This document shows, piece by piece, positions 36,015 to 49,766 of a DNA stretch of 64,000 nt. Numbering within the stretch: position 1 is the first letter of the stretch; each line of letters opens with the position of its first letter. The stretch spans positions 67,654,336 to 67,718,335 of the forward strand of contig NC_081183.1 in NCBI RefSeq assembly GCF_029867415.1, read 5' to 3'. The stretch is from Vicia villosa. Taxonomy: Eukaryota; Streptophyta; Magnoliopsida; Fabales; Fabaceae. Made by a program: the position numbers and the translations under genes. The notes below the pieces were generated by a model. It was not told the origin of the DNA. It saw only the letters and a program-made list of their open reading frames with translations, and searched no databases.

Positions 36015-36390
36015 ATCTCCCACTGGTCATATATCTATCCTTATAAATATGTTAGACTTTGTGAGCTCAAAAATTTCAATTATAAACTTTGGACATATCC
36101 TTATCTCGTCCATTAATTATATCAATATATAGGACCAAAGCGGTTTTCATTATATCAGTCATAATTTAACCCATTAAAGATCACAAATATAAAAACAACT
36201 AAATGACATAAATTAATCATGAAATATGTAGCATGAAAATCACATGAAAGTGATCAATACATACCAATTTTAAACTTGTCCTCCTTACCTTAATGAAATC
36301 AATATTATCATACAAAGTGCAATGAACTGAATAACCAAACTTTATTTCTGATCAGAACGTAATAAAATATATGAGTATGTATATATACTA

Positions 36391-37080
36391 TCAAAACATG
36401 GAACATAAATAACAACAATGACTAACTCCCACTAAAGAAAAAAAAATCATTTAATTGTATAACACCCATGTGAGCAGCGTGCTCATGAAAGGCCTTGCAC
36501 GGAAGCCCCATTGTCATAGGGTCCGCCATCATGGAGTTTGTCCTTAAATTTTCTATAAAGATTTGTCCACTTTGTACTCTCTCTCTCCTTTTGCCAATTG
36601 TAGTTTATCTTAAATTGACCAAATTGTGCGAGAAGATGTATTAACACCAAATGCACGAGTAAGTCATCTGACAACTCAAGCTTTTGTGCCTTAAGTTTGT
36701 TGGAAGCAATATTAGACATTTCCTTAATATACTTTCTTATGTTTCCTTTGCCTTTATACTTTATAGAAATCAAGCTTTGAAGAAGTGTGCTTATTTCCAC
36801 TTTATCGCTTTCAGCAAAGCGCTTTTCAATTTCTGGAAGGAAATCGTTGGCACTTGTTATTTCTTCACATATAGTACCCCTAAATGCCTCTAGAATGCCG
36901 TGGTTTATGATCATATGACTCATGCAATTGGAGTGATCACACTTGTCATAATTTTCCTTTCATTAAAGGTACTGAAGTCTATAGGAAAAGGGGTTGATTC
37001 ATCAGTAATGCAAGGTCAAGATCCATGCAGCCAAAAACAATAAAAATGTTTTCTTTCCATTCCTTAAAATGTGTCACCAT
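36391..37080 (-). pseudogene. Copia gag remnant fused to pol tail, right half unit A
   Basis: Core frame MSHMIINHGILEAFRG to QFKINYNWQKERE, pol tail GLPCKAFHEHAAHMGV-type out of frame behind the GA tract (here CT on the plus strand, about 36579-36592). Same structure as the plus-strand units. Confidence 0.84.
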
Positions 37081-37936
37081 TAAAAAACTAGAATTGACAG
37101 TTTGAAATAAATCATAAATAAATTCAAATACTATATGTTCAAATAATGTCATAACTCATCTCAAGATATCTAGTGCACCATCAATATCAAGTCTTTGGAC
37201 AATAATATTAACTGCAACTGTTACTCTTGTTATAACAATCCAACATTGATAATAAAACATTTCAAATAATAAAACTCTCTTTGGATTGATTTATCATTCA
37301 CATGTGAAGTCTTAAAGTTATCACATGTTTATCATTACAAGTGTGTGTATATAATCATGTCAAATATCAATTTTCCTTTGGGCAAGCTAATACTCACATA
37401 GAAACATATGCACACTAACATTCAACATTTCTCATGATCAAATCCATAAAAGAAAGGTCACTTTGGTGATTTCTAGTCTCGGTAGAATCATTTAAAATGT
37501 CAAATAACTATAATTTAAAATTATGACAAATTGAATTGAATTAATTTCTAAAACTAAAATACATTTATACCTTATCTTAATTTTCACTAATATTCTTTGG
37601 ATTTATTATAAGATGTATTAAACAATCAGATATACAAACCCTGGACACAATTTGAACATAAAAAAATTAAAAGGACGCATGGCTTCCCAAACCAGACAGC
37701 CAACTCGTGGGTTATATCAGTAAACCAAATGCATAAGTGATGATACTTTATATAGCATTGCAATTGTCTCAAAACAATTCAATCATAATTCATATATAAT
37801 ATTAGTAATGCGTATCATCCATGTTCATTTAGGAAGGAAAAAAATAAGAAGAACCAACGCACCATCCATATTCATTCACGACTTTATATATATTATATTT
37901 AACAATTTATTCAATTCAAACTTATATTCATTATTA

Positions 37937-37973
<37 letters not shown>

Positions 37974-38086
37974 TCAAAAGTGTGTGATGAATTATAGTAA
38001 CTCAAAATAATTAAAATTTTAAACTCTAATACCAATAATTATCAAAATTCACACATGAATCAAGTATGGGTGGCTCTGCTACCACT

Positions 38087-38608
38087 TGTTGGGAATTTTC
38101 TTAATTAATCAAGACTTTATGCATCCATACTCGAATTCAAGATGAAATAGAAAGCGGATGCGCACCTTTAGGATTCATAAAATATTAATGAGAAGATGAT
38201 GATTTTGATAGAGTATTGACTTTCTAATTGTAGATTCCTTAATTCCTTAGTTCCTCTTACAATGGGATAAAGAGAATAAATATTCCATGATATTTTCTTG
38301 TTGTCTACAATTGGGGACCATAACTCCTTATTTATAAGAATCACATGCCCTTTCATTAAGAGTCGTGTTTATTCAATTTTAGAATCTCATGCCCTTCCAT
38401 GAAGGATCGTGATTATTTAAGGTTTCTTATTTCAATTTTACCCATCACAAAAATAGAAATAAGACTTTTAGTATCTACACAATATTTTTCATAACAATTA
38501 TATCCTTAGCCATAAACCTTACATTAAATAGATCACTTTATTTTGGCTAATTAAATAAAGGTCCTAGCACATTAATTTATTACATATATGACCCAAAAAA
38601 TTCTAACA
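38087..38608 (-). repeat. Array LTR B (522 bp)
   Basis: Full-length, canonical ends, PBS TGGTAGCAGAGCCA, PPT to the right of 38608. Confidence 0.9.
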
Positions 38609-38984
38609 ATCTCCCACTGGTCATATATGTATCCTTATAAATGTGTTAGACTTTGTGAGCTCAAAAATTTCAATTATAAACTTTGGACATATCCTTATCT
38701 CGTCCATTAATTATATCAATATATAGGACCAAAGCGGTTTTCATTATATCAGTCATAATTTAACCCATTAAAGATCACAAATATAAAAACAACTAAATGA
38801 CATAGATTAATCATGAAATATGTAGCATGAAAATCACATGAAAGAGATCAATACATACCAATTTTAAACTTGTCCTCCTTACCTTAATGAAATCAATATT
38901 ATCATACAAAGTGCAATGAACTGAATAACCAAACTTTATTTCTGATCAGAACGTAATAAAATATATGAGTATGTATATATACTA

Positions 38985-39681
38985 TCAAAACATGGAACAT
39001 AAATAACAACAATGACTAACTCCCACTAAAGAAAAAAAAATCATTTAATTGTATAACACCCATGTGAGCAGCGTGCTCATGAAAGGCCTTGCATGGAAGC
39101 CCCATTGTCATAGGGTCTGCCATCATGGAGTTTGTCCTTAAATTTTCTATAAAGATTTGTCCACTTTGTACTCTCTCTCTCTCTCTCCTTTTGCCAATTG
39201 TAGTTTATCTTAAATTGACCAAATTGTGCGAGAAGATGTATTAACACCAAATGCACGAGTAAGTCATCTGACAACTCAAGCTTTTGTGCCTTAAGTTTGT
39301 TGGAAGCAATATTAGACATTTCCATAATATACTTTCTTATGTTTCCTTTTTCCTTTATACTTTATAGAAATCAAGCTTTGAAGAAGTGTGCTTGTTTCCA
39401 CTTTATCGCTTTCAGCAAAGCGCTTTTCAATTTCTGGAACGAAATTGTTGGCACTTGTTATTTCTTCACATATAGTACCCCTAAATGCCTCTGGAATGCC
39501 GTGGTTTATGATCATATGACTCATGCAATTGGAGTGATCCCACTTGTCATAATTTTCCTTTCATTAAAGGTACTGAAGTCTACAGGAAAAGGGGTGGATT
39601 CATCAGTAATGCAAGGTCAAGATCCATGCAGCCAAAAACAATAAAAATGTTTTCTTTCCAGTCCTTAAAATGTGTCACCAT
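38985..39681 (-). pseudogene. Copia gag remnant fused to pol tail, unit B
   Basis: Two extra GA-tract repeats (ERERE) relative to unit A. A frameshift at a lengthened A run (plus strand TTTTTCC near 39348) breaks the core between KYKGK and the NIRKYI motif. The pol tail is out of frame. Confidence 0.83.
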
Positions 39682-40537
39682 TAAAAAACTAGAATTGACA
39701 GTTTGAAATAAATCATAAATAAATTCAAATACTATATGTTCAAATAATGTCATAACCCATCTCAAGATATCTAGTGCACCATCAATATCAAGTCTTTGGA
39801 CAATAATATTAACTGCAACTGTTACTCTTGTTATAACAATCCAACATTGATAATAAAACATTTCAAATAATAAAACTCTCTTTGGATTGATTTATCATTC
39901 ACATGTGAAGTCTTAAAATTATCACATGTTTATCATTACAAGTGTGTGTATATCATCATGTCAAATATCAATTTTCCTTTGGGCAAGCTAATACTCACAT
40001 AGAAACATATGCACACTAACATTCAACATTTCTCATGATCAAATCCATAAAAGAAAGGTCACTTTGGTGATTTCTAGTCTCGGTAGAATCATTTAAAATG
40101 TCAAATAACTATAATTTAAAATTATGACAAATTGAATTGAATTAATTTCTAAAACTAAAATACATTTATACCTTATCTTAATTTTCACTAATATTCTTTG
40201 GATTTATTATAAGAAATATTAAACAATCAGATATATTAGCCCTTGACATAATTTCAACATAAAAAAATTAAAAGGATGCATGGCTTCCCAAACCAGACAG
40301 CCAACTCGTGGGTTATATCAGTAAACCAAATGCATAAGTGATGATATTTTATATAGCATTGCAATTGTCTCAAAACAATTCAATCATAATTCATATATAA
40401 TATTAGTAATGCGTATCATCCATGTTCATTTAGGATGGAAAAAAATAAGAAGATCCAACTCACCATCCATATTCATTCACGACTTTATATATATTATATT
40501 TAACAATTTAATCTATTCAAACTTATATTCTTTATTA

Positions 40538-40584
<47 letters not shown>

Positions 40585-40705
40585 TAATAAAATCAAAAGT
40601 GTGTGATGAATTATAGTAACTCAAAATAATTAAAATTTGAAACTCTAATACCAATAATTATCAAAATTCACACATGAATCAAGTATGGGTGGCTCTGCTA
40701 CCACT

Positions 40706-41227
40706 TGTTGGGAATTTTCTTAATTAATCAAGACTTTATGCATCCATACTCGAATTCAAGATGAAATAGAAAGCAGATGCGCACCTTTAGGATTCATAAA
40801 ATATTAATGAGAAGATGATGATTTTGATAGAGTATTGTCTTTCTAATTGTAGATTCCTTAATTCCTTAGTTCCTCTTACAATGGGATAAAGAGAATAAAT
40901 ATTCCATGATATTTTCTTGTTGTCTACAATTGGGGACCATAACTCCTTATTTATAAGAATCACATGCCCTTTAATTAAGAGTCGGGTTTATTCAATTTTA
41001 GAATCTCATGCCCTTCCATGAAGGATCGTGATTATTTAAGGTTTCTTATTTCAATTTTACCCATCACAAAAATAGAAATAAGACTTTTAGTATCTACACA
41101 ATATTTTTCATAACAATTATATCCTTAGCCATAAACCTTACATTAAATAGATCACTTTATTATGGCTAATTAAATAAAGGTCCTAGCACATTAATTTATT
41201 ACATATATGACCCAAAAAATTCTAACA
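40706..41227 (-). repeat. Array LTR C (522 bp)
   Basis: Full-length with canonical ends, PBS TGGTAGCAGAGCCA and PPT. Confidence 0.9.
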
Positions 41228-41603
41228 ATCTCCCACTGGTCATATATGTATCCTTATAAATGTGTTAGACTTTGTGAGCTCAAAAATTTCAATTATAAAC
41301 TTTGGACATATCCTTATCTCGTCCATTAATTATATCAATATATAGGACCAAAGCGGTTTTCATTATATCAGTCATAATTTAACCCATTAAAGATCACAAA
41401 TATAAAAACAACTAAATGACATAGATTAATCATGAAATATGTAGCATGAAAATCACATGAAAGAGATCAATACATACCAATTTTAAACTTGTCCTCCTTA
41501 CCTTAATGAAATCAATATTATCATACAAAGTGCAATGAACTGAATAACCAAACTTTATTTCTGATCAGAACGTAATAAAATATATGAGTATGTATATATA
41601 CTA

Positions 41604-42301
41604 TCAAAACATGGAACATAAATAACAACAATGACTAACTCCCACTAAAGAAAAAAAATCATTTAATTGTATAACACCCATGTGAGCAGCGTGCTCATGA
41701 AAGGCCTTGCATGGAAGCCCCATTGTCATAGGGTCTGCCATCATGGAGTTTGTCCTTAAATTTTCTATAAAGATTTGTCCACTTTGTACTCTCTCTCTCT
41801 CTCTCTCCTTTTGCCAATTGTAGTTTATCTTAAATTGACCAAATTGTGCGAGAAGATGTATTAACACCAAATGCACGAGTAAGTCATCTGACAACTCAAG
41901 CTTTTGTGCCTTAAGTTTGTTGGAAGCAATATTAGACATTTCCATAATATACTTTCTTATGTTTCCTTTTTCCTTTATACTTTATAGAAATCAAGCTTTG
42001 AAGAAGTGTGCTTGTTTCCACTTTATCGCTTTCAGCAAAGCGCTTTTCAATTTCTGGAAGGAAATTGTTGGCACTTGTTATTTCTTCACATATAGTACCC
42101 CTAAATGCCTCTGGAATGTCGTGGTTTATGATCATATGACTCATGCAATTGGAGTGATCCCACTTGTCATAATTTTCCTTTCATTAAAGGTACTGAAGTC
42201 TATAGGAAAAGGGGTTGATTCATCAGTAATGCAAGGTCAAGATCCATGCAGCCAAAAACAATAAAAATGTTTTCTTTCCAGTCCTTAAAATGTGTCACCA
42301 T
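41604..42301 (-). pseudogene. Copia gag remnant fused in frame to pol tail, unit C
   Basis: Here a longer GA tract (plus strand CT tract about 41789-41808) brings gag and the pol tail into one frame: a 113-codon ORF (41604-41945) runs from EMSNIASNKLKAQ through ERERERVQSG to MADPMTMGLPCKAFHE and ends at CSMF. The upstream core is in another frame because of the same A-run shift as in unit B. Confidence 0.84.
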
Positions 42302-43157
42302 TAAAAAACTAGAATTGACAGTTTGAAATAAATCATAAATAAATTCAAATACTATATGTTCAAATAATGTCATAACCCATCTCAAGATATCTAGTGCACC
42401 ATCAATATCAAGTCTTTGGACAATAATATTAACTGCAACTGTTACTCTTGTTATAACAATCCAACATTGATAATAAAACATTTCAAATAATAAAACTCTC
42501 TTTGGATTGATTTATCATTCACATGTGAAGTCTTAAAATTATCACATGTTTATCATTACAAGTGTGTGTATATCATCATGTCAAATATCAATTTTCCTTT
42601 GGGCAAGCTAATACTCCCATAGAAACATATGCACACTAACATTCAACATTTCTCATGATCAAATCCATAAAAGAAAGGTCACTTTGGTGATTTCTAGTCT
42701 CGGTAGAATCATTTAAAATGTCAAATAACTATAATTTAAAATTATGACAAATTGAATTGAATTAATTTCTAAAACTAAAATACATTTATACCTTATCTTA
42801 ATTTTCACTAATATTCTTTGGATTTATTATAAGAAATATTAAACAATCATATATATTAGCCCTTGACATAATTTCAACATAAAAAAATTAAAAGGATGCA
42901 TGGCTTCCCAAACCAGACAGCCAACTCGTGGGTTATATCAGTAAACCAAATGCATAAGTGATGATATTTTATATAGCATTGCAATTGTCTCAAAACAATT
43001 CAATCATAATTCATATATAATATTAGTAATGCGTATCATCCATGTTCATTTAGGATGGAAAAAAATAAGAAGATCCAACTCACCATCCATATTCATTCAC
43101 GACTTTATATATATTATATTTAACAATTTAATCTATTCAAACTTATATTCTTTATTA

Positions 43158-43227
<70 letters not shown>

Positions 43228-43340
43228 TCAAAAGTGTGTGATGAATTATAGTAATTCAAAATAATTAAAATTTGAAACTCTAATACCAATAATTATCAAA
43301 ATTCACATATGAATCAAGTATGGGTGACTCTGCTACCACT

Positions 43341-43862
43341 TGTTGGGAATTTTCTTAATTAATCAAGACTTTATGCATCCATACTCGAATTCAAGATGAA
43401 ATAGAAAACAGATGCGCACCTTTAGGATTCATAAAATATTAATGAGAAGATGATGATTTTGATAGAGTATTGACTTTCTAATTGTAGATTCCTTAATTCC
43501 TTAGTTCCTCTTACAATGGGATAAAGAGAATAAATATTCCATGATATTTTCTTGTTGTCTACAATTGGGGATCATAACTCCTTATTTATAAGAATCACAT
43601 GCCCTTTCATTAAAAGTCGGGTTTATTCAATTTTAGAATCTCATGTCCTTCCATGAAGGATCGTGATTATTTAAGGTTTCTTATTTCAATTTTACCCATC
43701 ACAAAAATAGAAATAAGACTTTTGTTATCTACACAATATTTTTCATAACAATTATATCCTTAGCCATAAACCTTACATTAAATAGATCACTTTATTTTGG
43801 CTAATTAAATAAAGGTCCTAGCACATTAAATTATTACATATATGACCCAAAAAATTCTAACA
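43341..43862 (-). repeat. Array LTR D (522 bp)
   Basis: Full-length; a few more differences than A-C. PBS TGGTAGCAGAGTCA. Confidence 0.88.
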
Positions 43863-44238
43863 ATCTCCCACTGGTCATATATGTATCCTTATAAATGTGT
43901 TAGACTTTGTGAGCTCAAAAATTTCAATTATAAACTTTGGACATATCCTTATCTCGTCCATTAATTATATCAATATATAGGACCAAAGCGGTTTTCATTA
44001 TATCAGTCATAATTTAACCCATTGAAGATCACAAATATAAAAACAACTAAATGACATAGATTAATCATGAAATATGTAGCATGAAAATCACATGAAAGTG
44101 ATCAATACATATCAATTTTAAATTTGTCCTCCTTACCTTAATGAAATCAATATTATCATACAAAGTGCAATGAACTGAATAACCAAACTTTATTTCTGAT
44201 CAGAACGTAATAAAATATATGAGTATGTATATATACTA

Positions 44239-44938
44239 TCAAAACATAGAACATAAATAACAACAATGACTAACTCCCACTAAACAAAAAAAAATCATTT
44301 AATTGTATAACACCCATGTGAGCAGCGTGCTCATGAAAGGCCTTGCATGGAAGCCCCATTGTCATAGGGTCCGCCATCATGGAGTTTGTCCTTAAATTTT
44401 CTATAAAGATATGTCCACTTTGTATTCTCTCTCTCCTTTTGCCAATTGTATTTTATCTTAAATTGACCAAATTGTGCGAGAAGATGTATTAACACCAAAT
44501 GCACGAGTAAGTCATCTGACAACTCAAGTTTTTGTGCCTTAAGTTTGTTGGAAGCAATATTAGACATTTCCATAATATACTTTCTTATGTTTCCTTTGCC
44601 TTTATACTTTATAGAAATCAAGCTTTGAAGAAGTGTGCTTATTTCCACTTTATCGCTTTCAGCAAAGCGCTTTTCAATTTCTAGAAGGAAATCGTTAGCA
44701 CTTGTTATTTCTTCACATATATTATCCCTAAATGCCTCTGGAATGTCGTGCTTTATGATCATATGACTTATGCAATTGGAGCGATCCCACTTTTCATAAT
44801 TTTCCTTTCATTAAAGATACTGAAGTCTATAGGAGAAGGGGTTGATTTATCATTAATGCAAGGTCAAGATCCATACACCCAAAAACAATTAAAATATTTT
44901 CCTTCCTGTCCTTAAAATTTGGCACCATTAAAAAACTA
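44239..44938 (-). pseudogene. Copia gag remnant fused to pol tail, unit D
   Basis: More diverged: core frame starts MIIKHDIPEAFRDNICEE and runs 143 codons; shorter GA tract (KERENTKW); pol tail out of frame. The N-terminal piece reads FKDRKENILIVFG. Confidence 0.82.
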
Positions 44939-45651
44939 GAGTTGACAGTTCGAAATAAATCATAAATAAATTCAAATAATAAATGTTCAAATAAAGTCAT
45001 AACCCATCTCAAGATATCTAGTGCACCATCAATATCAAGTCTTCAGACAATAATATAATTGCTAGTGATACTCTTGTTATAACAATCCAACAATGATAGT
45101 AAAACATGTCAAATAATAAACACCTCTTTGGATTGATTTATCATTCACATGTGAAATCTTAAAATTATCACATGTTTATCATTACAAGTGTGTGTATATA
45201 ATCATGTCAAATATCAATTTTCCTTTTGACAACTAATACTCGCATAGAAACATATGCACACTAACATTCAACATTTCTCATGATCAAATCCATAAAAGAA
45301 AGGTCACTTTGGTGATTTCTAGTCCCATTAGAATCATTTAAAATGTCAAATAACTATAATTTAAAATTATGACAAATTGAATTGACTTAATTTCTAAAAC
45401 TAAAATACATTTATGCCTTATATTAATTTTCACTAATATTCTTTGGATTTCTTATAAGAAATGTTAAACAATCAGATATATAAATCCTGTACAAAATTTG
45501 AACATAAAAAAATTGAAATCACGCATGGCTTCGCAAACCATTACAGCCAACTCGTGGGTTATCTCAGTAAACCAAATTCATAAGTGATGCTATTTTATAT
45601 AGCATTGAAATTGTCTCAAAACAATTCAATCATAATTCATATATAATATTA

Positions 45652-46393
45652 GTAATGCGCAGTGGCGGTTTTAGCCTACGGCGACCTTGGGCCATTGCCC
45701 GGGCTCTAGACCAAACTACTAGCATATATTTTGCAATCTATCCACCTATCTAATTTGTTTGGTCCTACCTACACACTACTATTAGAGTATCTATTATTTC
45801 TCATTCTAACTTTTTAGCGACACATGTAAATTTAAGTTTCTCTAAATAGCATTATCAACTAATTAAGTCAAAGCAAACCAATTGCCACTTTTTTATAGGT
45901 TAACATAAACCACATAAAATTCTAGCAGATTGTTTAATTAAAAAAATGTGAACAAATTACTAATATTTTATTTATAATATAAAAATTATTTTATGCAAGT
46001 AACATAAATTTGATAAAATAGGAAAGTTAGGAAATTCTATGTTCTAGATTTTAGTTAGCCGACATAATTAAATAATAATTTTCACTTTCTTGTTTTCTCT
46101 TTGACTATGTTACACCGAACAGGAGATATTCAAATCACTTGATGATATTGATATTATTCGAACATTTACTGTAAAGAAGTCTTGGAAAGAACACTTGCCT
46201 CGTAATTTTATTTAACTCGTTATTGTAAGATTATGTTTATCTCTTTTATTTTAAATTATATTTTTGTTGACAAAATGAAGAGTCTTTTTATTTTAATTGA
46301 TTATTATTTATATATTATATATAATGTAAAATTGAGGTCTTTAAATTTTTGCCCAAGCTTTATAATTTTTTTAGCTCCGCCACTGTTAATGCG
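45652..46393. mobile_element. Nonautonomous hAT-like element with 8-bp target duplication
   Basis: The element itself is 45660-46385 (726 bp), with terminal inverted repeats CAGTGGCGG / CCGCCACTG. It interrupts the unit's GTAATGCGTATCATC sequence. Flanks GTAATGCG (45652-45659) and TTAATGCG (46386-46393) are an 8-bp target duplication with one mismatch, as expected for hAT. No transposase frame, so it is a passenger element. Confidence 0.8.
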
Positions 46394-46676
46394 TATCATC
46401 CATGTTCATTTAGGAAGGAAAAAAAAGAAGAAGAACCAAAGCACCATCCATATTCATTCATGACTTTATATATATATTTATTATATATAACAATTTATTC
46501 GATTCAAACTTAATTTACGTAATCATTTATATTCATTATTAAATAATAATAATAATAATAAAATTAAAAGTGTGTGATGAATTATAGTAATTCAAAATAA
46601 TTAAAATTTGAAACTCTAATACCAATAATTATCAAAATTCACACATGAATCAAATATGGGTGGCTCTAATACCACT

Positions 46677-46780
46677 TGTTGGGAATTTTCTTAATTAATC
46701 AAGACTTTATGAATCGATACTCGAATTAAAGATGAAATAGAAAGCGGAAGCGTACCATTAGGATCCATAAAATTCTAACA
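46677..46780 (-). repeat. Array LTR E, internally deleted (104 bp)
   Basis: Both LTR ends are intact (TGTTAGAATTTTATGG and TTCCCAACA on the minus strand), but about 418 bp between them, including the TATA region, are gone. PBS here reads TGGTATTAGAGCCA. Confidence 0.82.
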
Positions 46781-47107
46781 ATCTCCCACTAGTCATATAT
46801 GTATCCTTATAAATGTGTTGGACCTTATGAGCTCAAAAATTTCCATTATAAACTTTGGACATATCCTTATCTCGTCCATTAATTATATCAATATATAGGA
46901 CCAAAGCGGTTTTTATTATATCAGTCATAATTTAACCCATTAAAGATTACAAATATAAACACAACTAAATGACATAGGTTTATCATTAAATATGTAGGAT
47001 GAAAATCACATGAAGATGATCAATACATGTCAATTTTCAACCGGTCCTCCTTACCTTAATGAAATCAATATTATCATACAAAGTGCAATGAACTGAATAA
47101 CCAAACT

Positions 47108-47840
47108 TTATCTCTGATCAGAACGTAATAAAATATATGAGTATGTATATATACTATTAAAACATAGAACATAAATAACAAAATGACTAACTCCCACTAA
47201 ACCAAAAAAATCCTTTAATTTTATAACACCCATGTGAGCAGCGTGCTCATGAAAGGCCTTGGATGGAAGCCCCTTTCTCATAGAGTCCGCTATCATTGAG
47301 TTTGTCCTTAAATGTTCTATCAAAATTTGTCCACTTTGTATTCTCTCCTTTTTCTTATTGTAGTTTATCTTAAATTGACCAATTTGTGCATGAAGATATA
47401 TTAACACCAAATGCACGAGTAAGTCATATGACAACTCAAGCTTTTTTGCCTTAAGTTTGTTGGAAGCAATATTAGACATTTCCATAATATACTTTCTTAT
47501 GTTTCCTTTTCCTTTATACTTTATAGAAATCAAGCTTTGAAGAAGTGTGCTTGTTTCAACTTTATCGCTTTCAGCAAAGTGCTTTTCAATTTCTACAAGT
47601 AAGTCGTTGGCACTTGTTATTTCTTCACATATAGTACCCCTAAATGCCTCTGGAATGTCGCGCTTTATGATCATATGACTCATGCAATTGGAGCTATCCC
47701 ACTTCTCATAATTTTCCTTTCATTCAAGGTACTGAAGTTTATAGAAGAAGGGGTTGATTTATCGTTAATGTAAGGTCAAGATTCATGCAGCCAAAAACAA
47801 TTAAAATGTTTTCCTTCCTGTCCTTAAAATTTGGCAACAT
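47108..47840 (-). pseudogene. Copia gag remnant fused in frame to pol tail, unit E (most diverged)
   Basis: A single 191-codon frame (47108-47683) runs from MSHMIIKRDIPEAFRG across the junction (KKKERIQSGQ) into the pol tail (GLPSKAFHEHAAHMGV) and beyond. This is the only unit where core and tail are continuously open, and it lacks the GA microsatellite. The N-terminal piece (FKDRKENILIVFGC) is in another frame with a stop after INQPLLL, as in all units. It shows that the gag-pol-tail fusion predates array growth. Confidence 0.84.
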
Positions 47841-47946
47841 TAAAAAACTAGAATTGACAATTTGAAATAAATCATAAATAAATTCAAATAATGTCATAAC
47901 CCATCTCAAGATATCTAGTGCACCATTAATATCTAGTCTTTGGACA

Positions 47947-48689
47947 ATAATATTCAAGGTTGTCAGAATCGAGTTTTTACCTTGACTCGTTTTACCTAGG
48001 TAAAATTGAAACGTAAAATCAGAGTTTACCTCATAATAAAATTATATTAAATTTACAAATACGACTCATATATACTTATATAATATTCTAAATGCATTAA
48101 TTATTTAAAATTTTAACTTTAATATAAAGCAAAGATATATTATATCATCATAATAAAGTATAATATTCACAATCTTGTATCAAACTACACAGTTTGTCCA
48201 CCAAGTCATAAAAAGTAACACCAAAAGATTATGAAAAAATTATAGTTTCATCAGTTTTTCATATTCAAAAAAACAAATCTTTTCATCTTCAATTTAATCA
48301 AAAGTTCAATCCTTCTACAACACCATTAGAACATACATATTCGACTTTATTAAATTGATTTCTAAATGTTAAAGATTCTTTAATATTATAACCAAGATAT
48401 GAATGTGAATAAAATTAAAAATCCATAGAAAAAATTTTATGGGCCAAAATATAAAATATGATCTATAAATTTTGACCAAAAAAGTAAAATTAGGTCAAAG
48501 AGTAAAATCCAACAATTTGACATGATTTTACACGATATCAGAAAGATTTAAATCACTTAAAATCGTTACGAAATACGATTTTACCTAAAAAGGTTTTTAC
48601 CTGCGATTTAACACGAAATGATGATCTAAAAACGTGAAATCTATAGAGTTTAGGTTTTAAATCGAGATTTTAACAACCTTGATAATATT
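47947..48689. mobile_element. Nonautonomous hAT-like element with perfect 8-bp target duplication
   Basis: Element 47955-48681 (727 bp) with terminal inverted repeats starting CAAGGTTGT / ACAACCTTG, flanked by ATAATATT on both sides (47947-47954 and 48682-48689). It lies in the leader of the unit whose gag is at 47108-47840. AT-rich, no transposase; the subterminal TTTTACC repeats resemble each other in inverted orientation. Confidence 0.82.
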
Positions 48690-49529
48690 AATTGCTAGTG
48701 ATACTCTTGTTATAACAATCCGACATTGATAATAAAACATGTCCAATAATAAACCCCACTTTGGATTGATTTATCATTCACATGTGAAGCCTTAAAATTA
48801 TCACATGTTTATCATTACAAGTGTGTGTATATAATCATGTCAAATATCAATTTTCCTTTGGGCAAACTAATACTCACATAGAAACATATGCACACTAACA
48901 TTCAACATTTCTCATGATCAAATCCATAAAAGAAAGGTCACTTTGGTGATTTCTAGTCTCATTAGAATCATTGAAAATGTTAAATAACTATAATTTAAAA
49001 TTATGACAAATTGAATTGAATTAATTTCTAAAACTAAAATACATTTATACCTTATATTAATTTTCACTAATATTCTTTGGATTTCGTATAAGAAATATTA
49101 AACAATCAGAAATATAAATCTTGGATAAAATTTGAACATAAAAAAATCGAAAGGACGCATGGCTTCGCAAACTAGTACAGCCAACTCGTGGGTTATCTCA
49201 GTAAACCAAATGCATAAGTGATGCTATTTTCAATAGCATTGCAATTGTCTCAAAACAATTCAATCATAATTTATATATAATATTAGTAATGCGTATCATC
49301 CATGTTCATTTAGGAAGGAAAAAAAAAAAGAAGAACCGAAGTATCATCCATATTCATTCATGACTTTATATATATTATATATAACAATTTATTCAATTCA
49401 AACTCAACTTACGTAATCATTTATATTCATTATTAAATAATAATAATAATAATAAATCAAAAGTGTGTCATGAATTGTAGTAATTCAAAATTCACATATG
49501 AATCAAGTATGGGTGGCTCTGATACCACT

Positions 49530-49766
49530 TGTTGGGAATTTTCTTAATTAATCAATACTTTATGCATCCATACTCGAATTCAAGATGAAATAGAAAGTGG
49601 AAGCGTACCTTTAGGATCCTATAATATTAATGAGAAGATGATGACTTTGATAGAGTAATGACCTTGCAATTGTAGATTCCTTAATTCCTTAGTTCCTCTT
49701 TCAATGGGATAAAGAGAATAAATATTCTATGATAATTTCTTGTTGTCTAAACTTGTTGACCATAAC
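49530..49766 (-). repeat. Array LTR F, 3' part (split by the Tekay-like insertion)
   Basis: The LTR's PBS-proximal part. Together with 58194-58477 it makes a 521-bp LTR. Its PBS, just left of 49530, is the canonical TGGTATCAGAGCCA, unlike LTRs A-D and 1-7. Confidence 0.86.
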
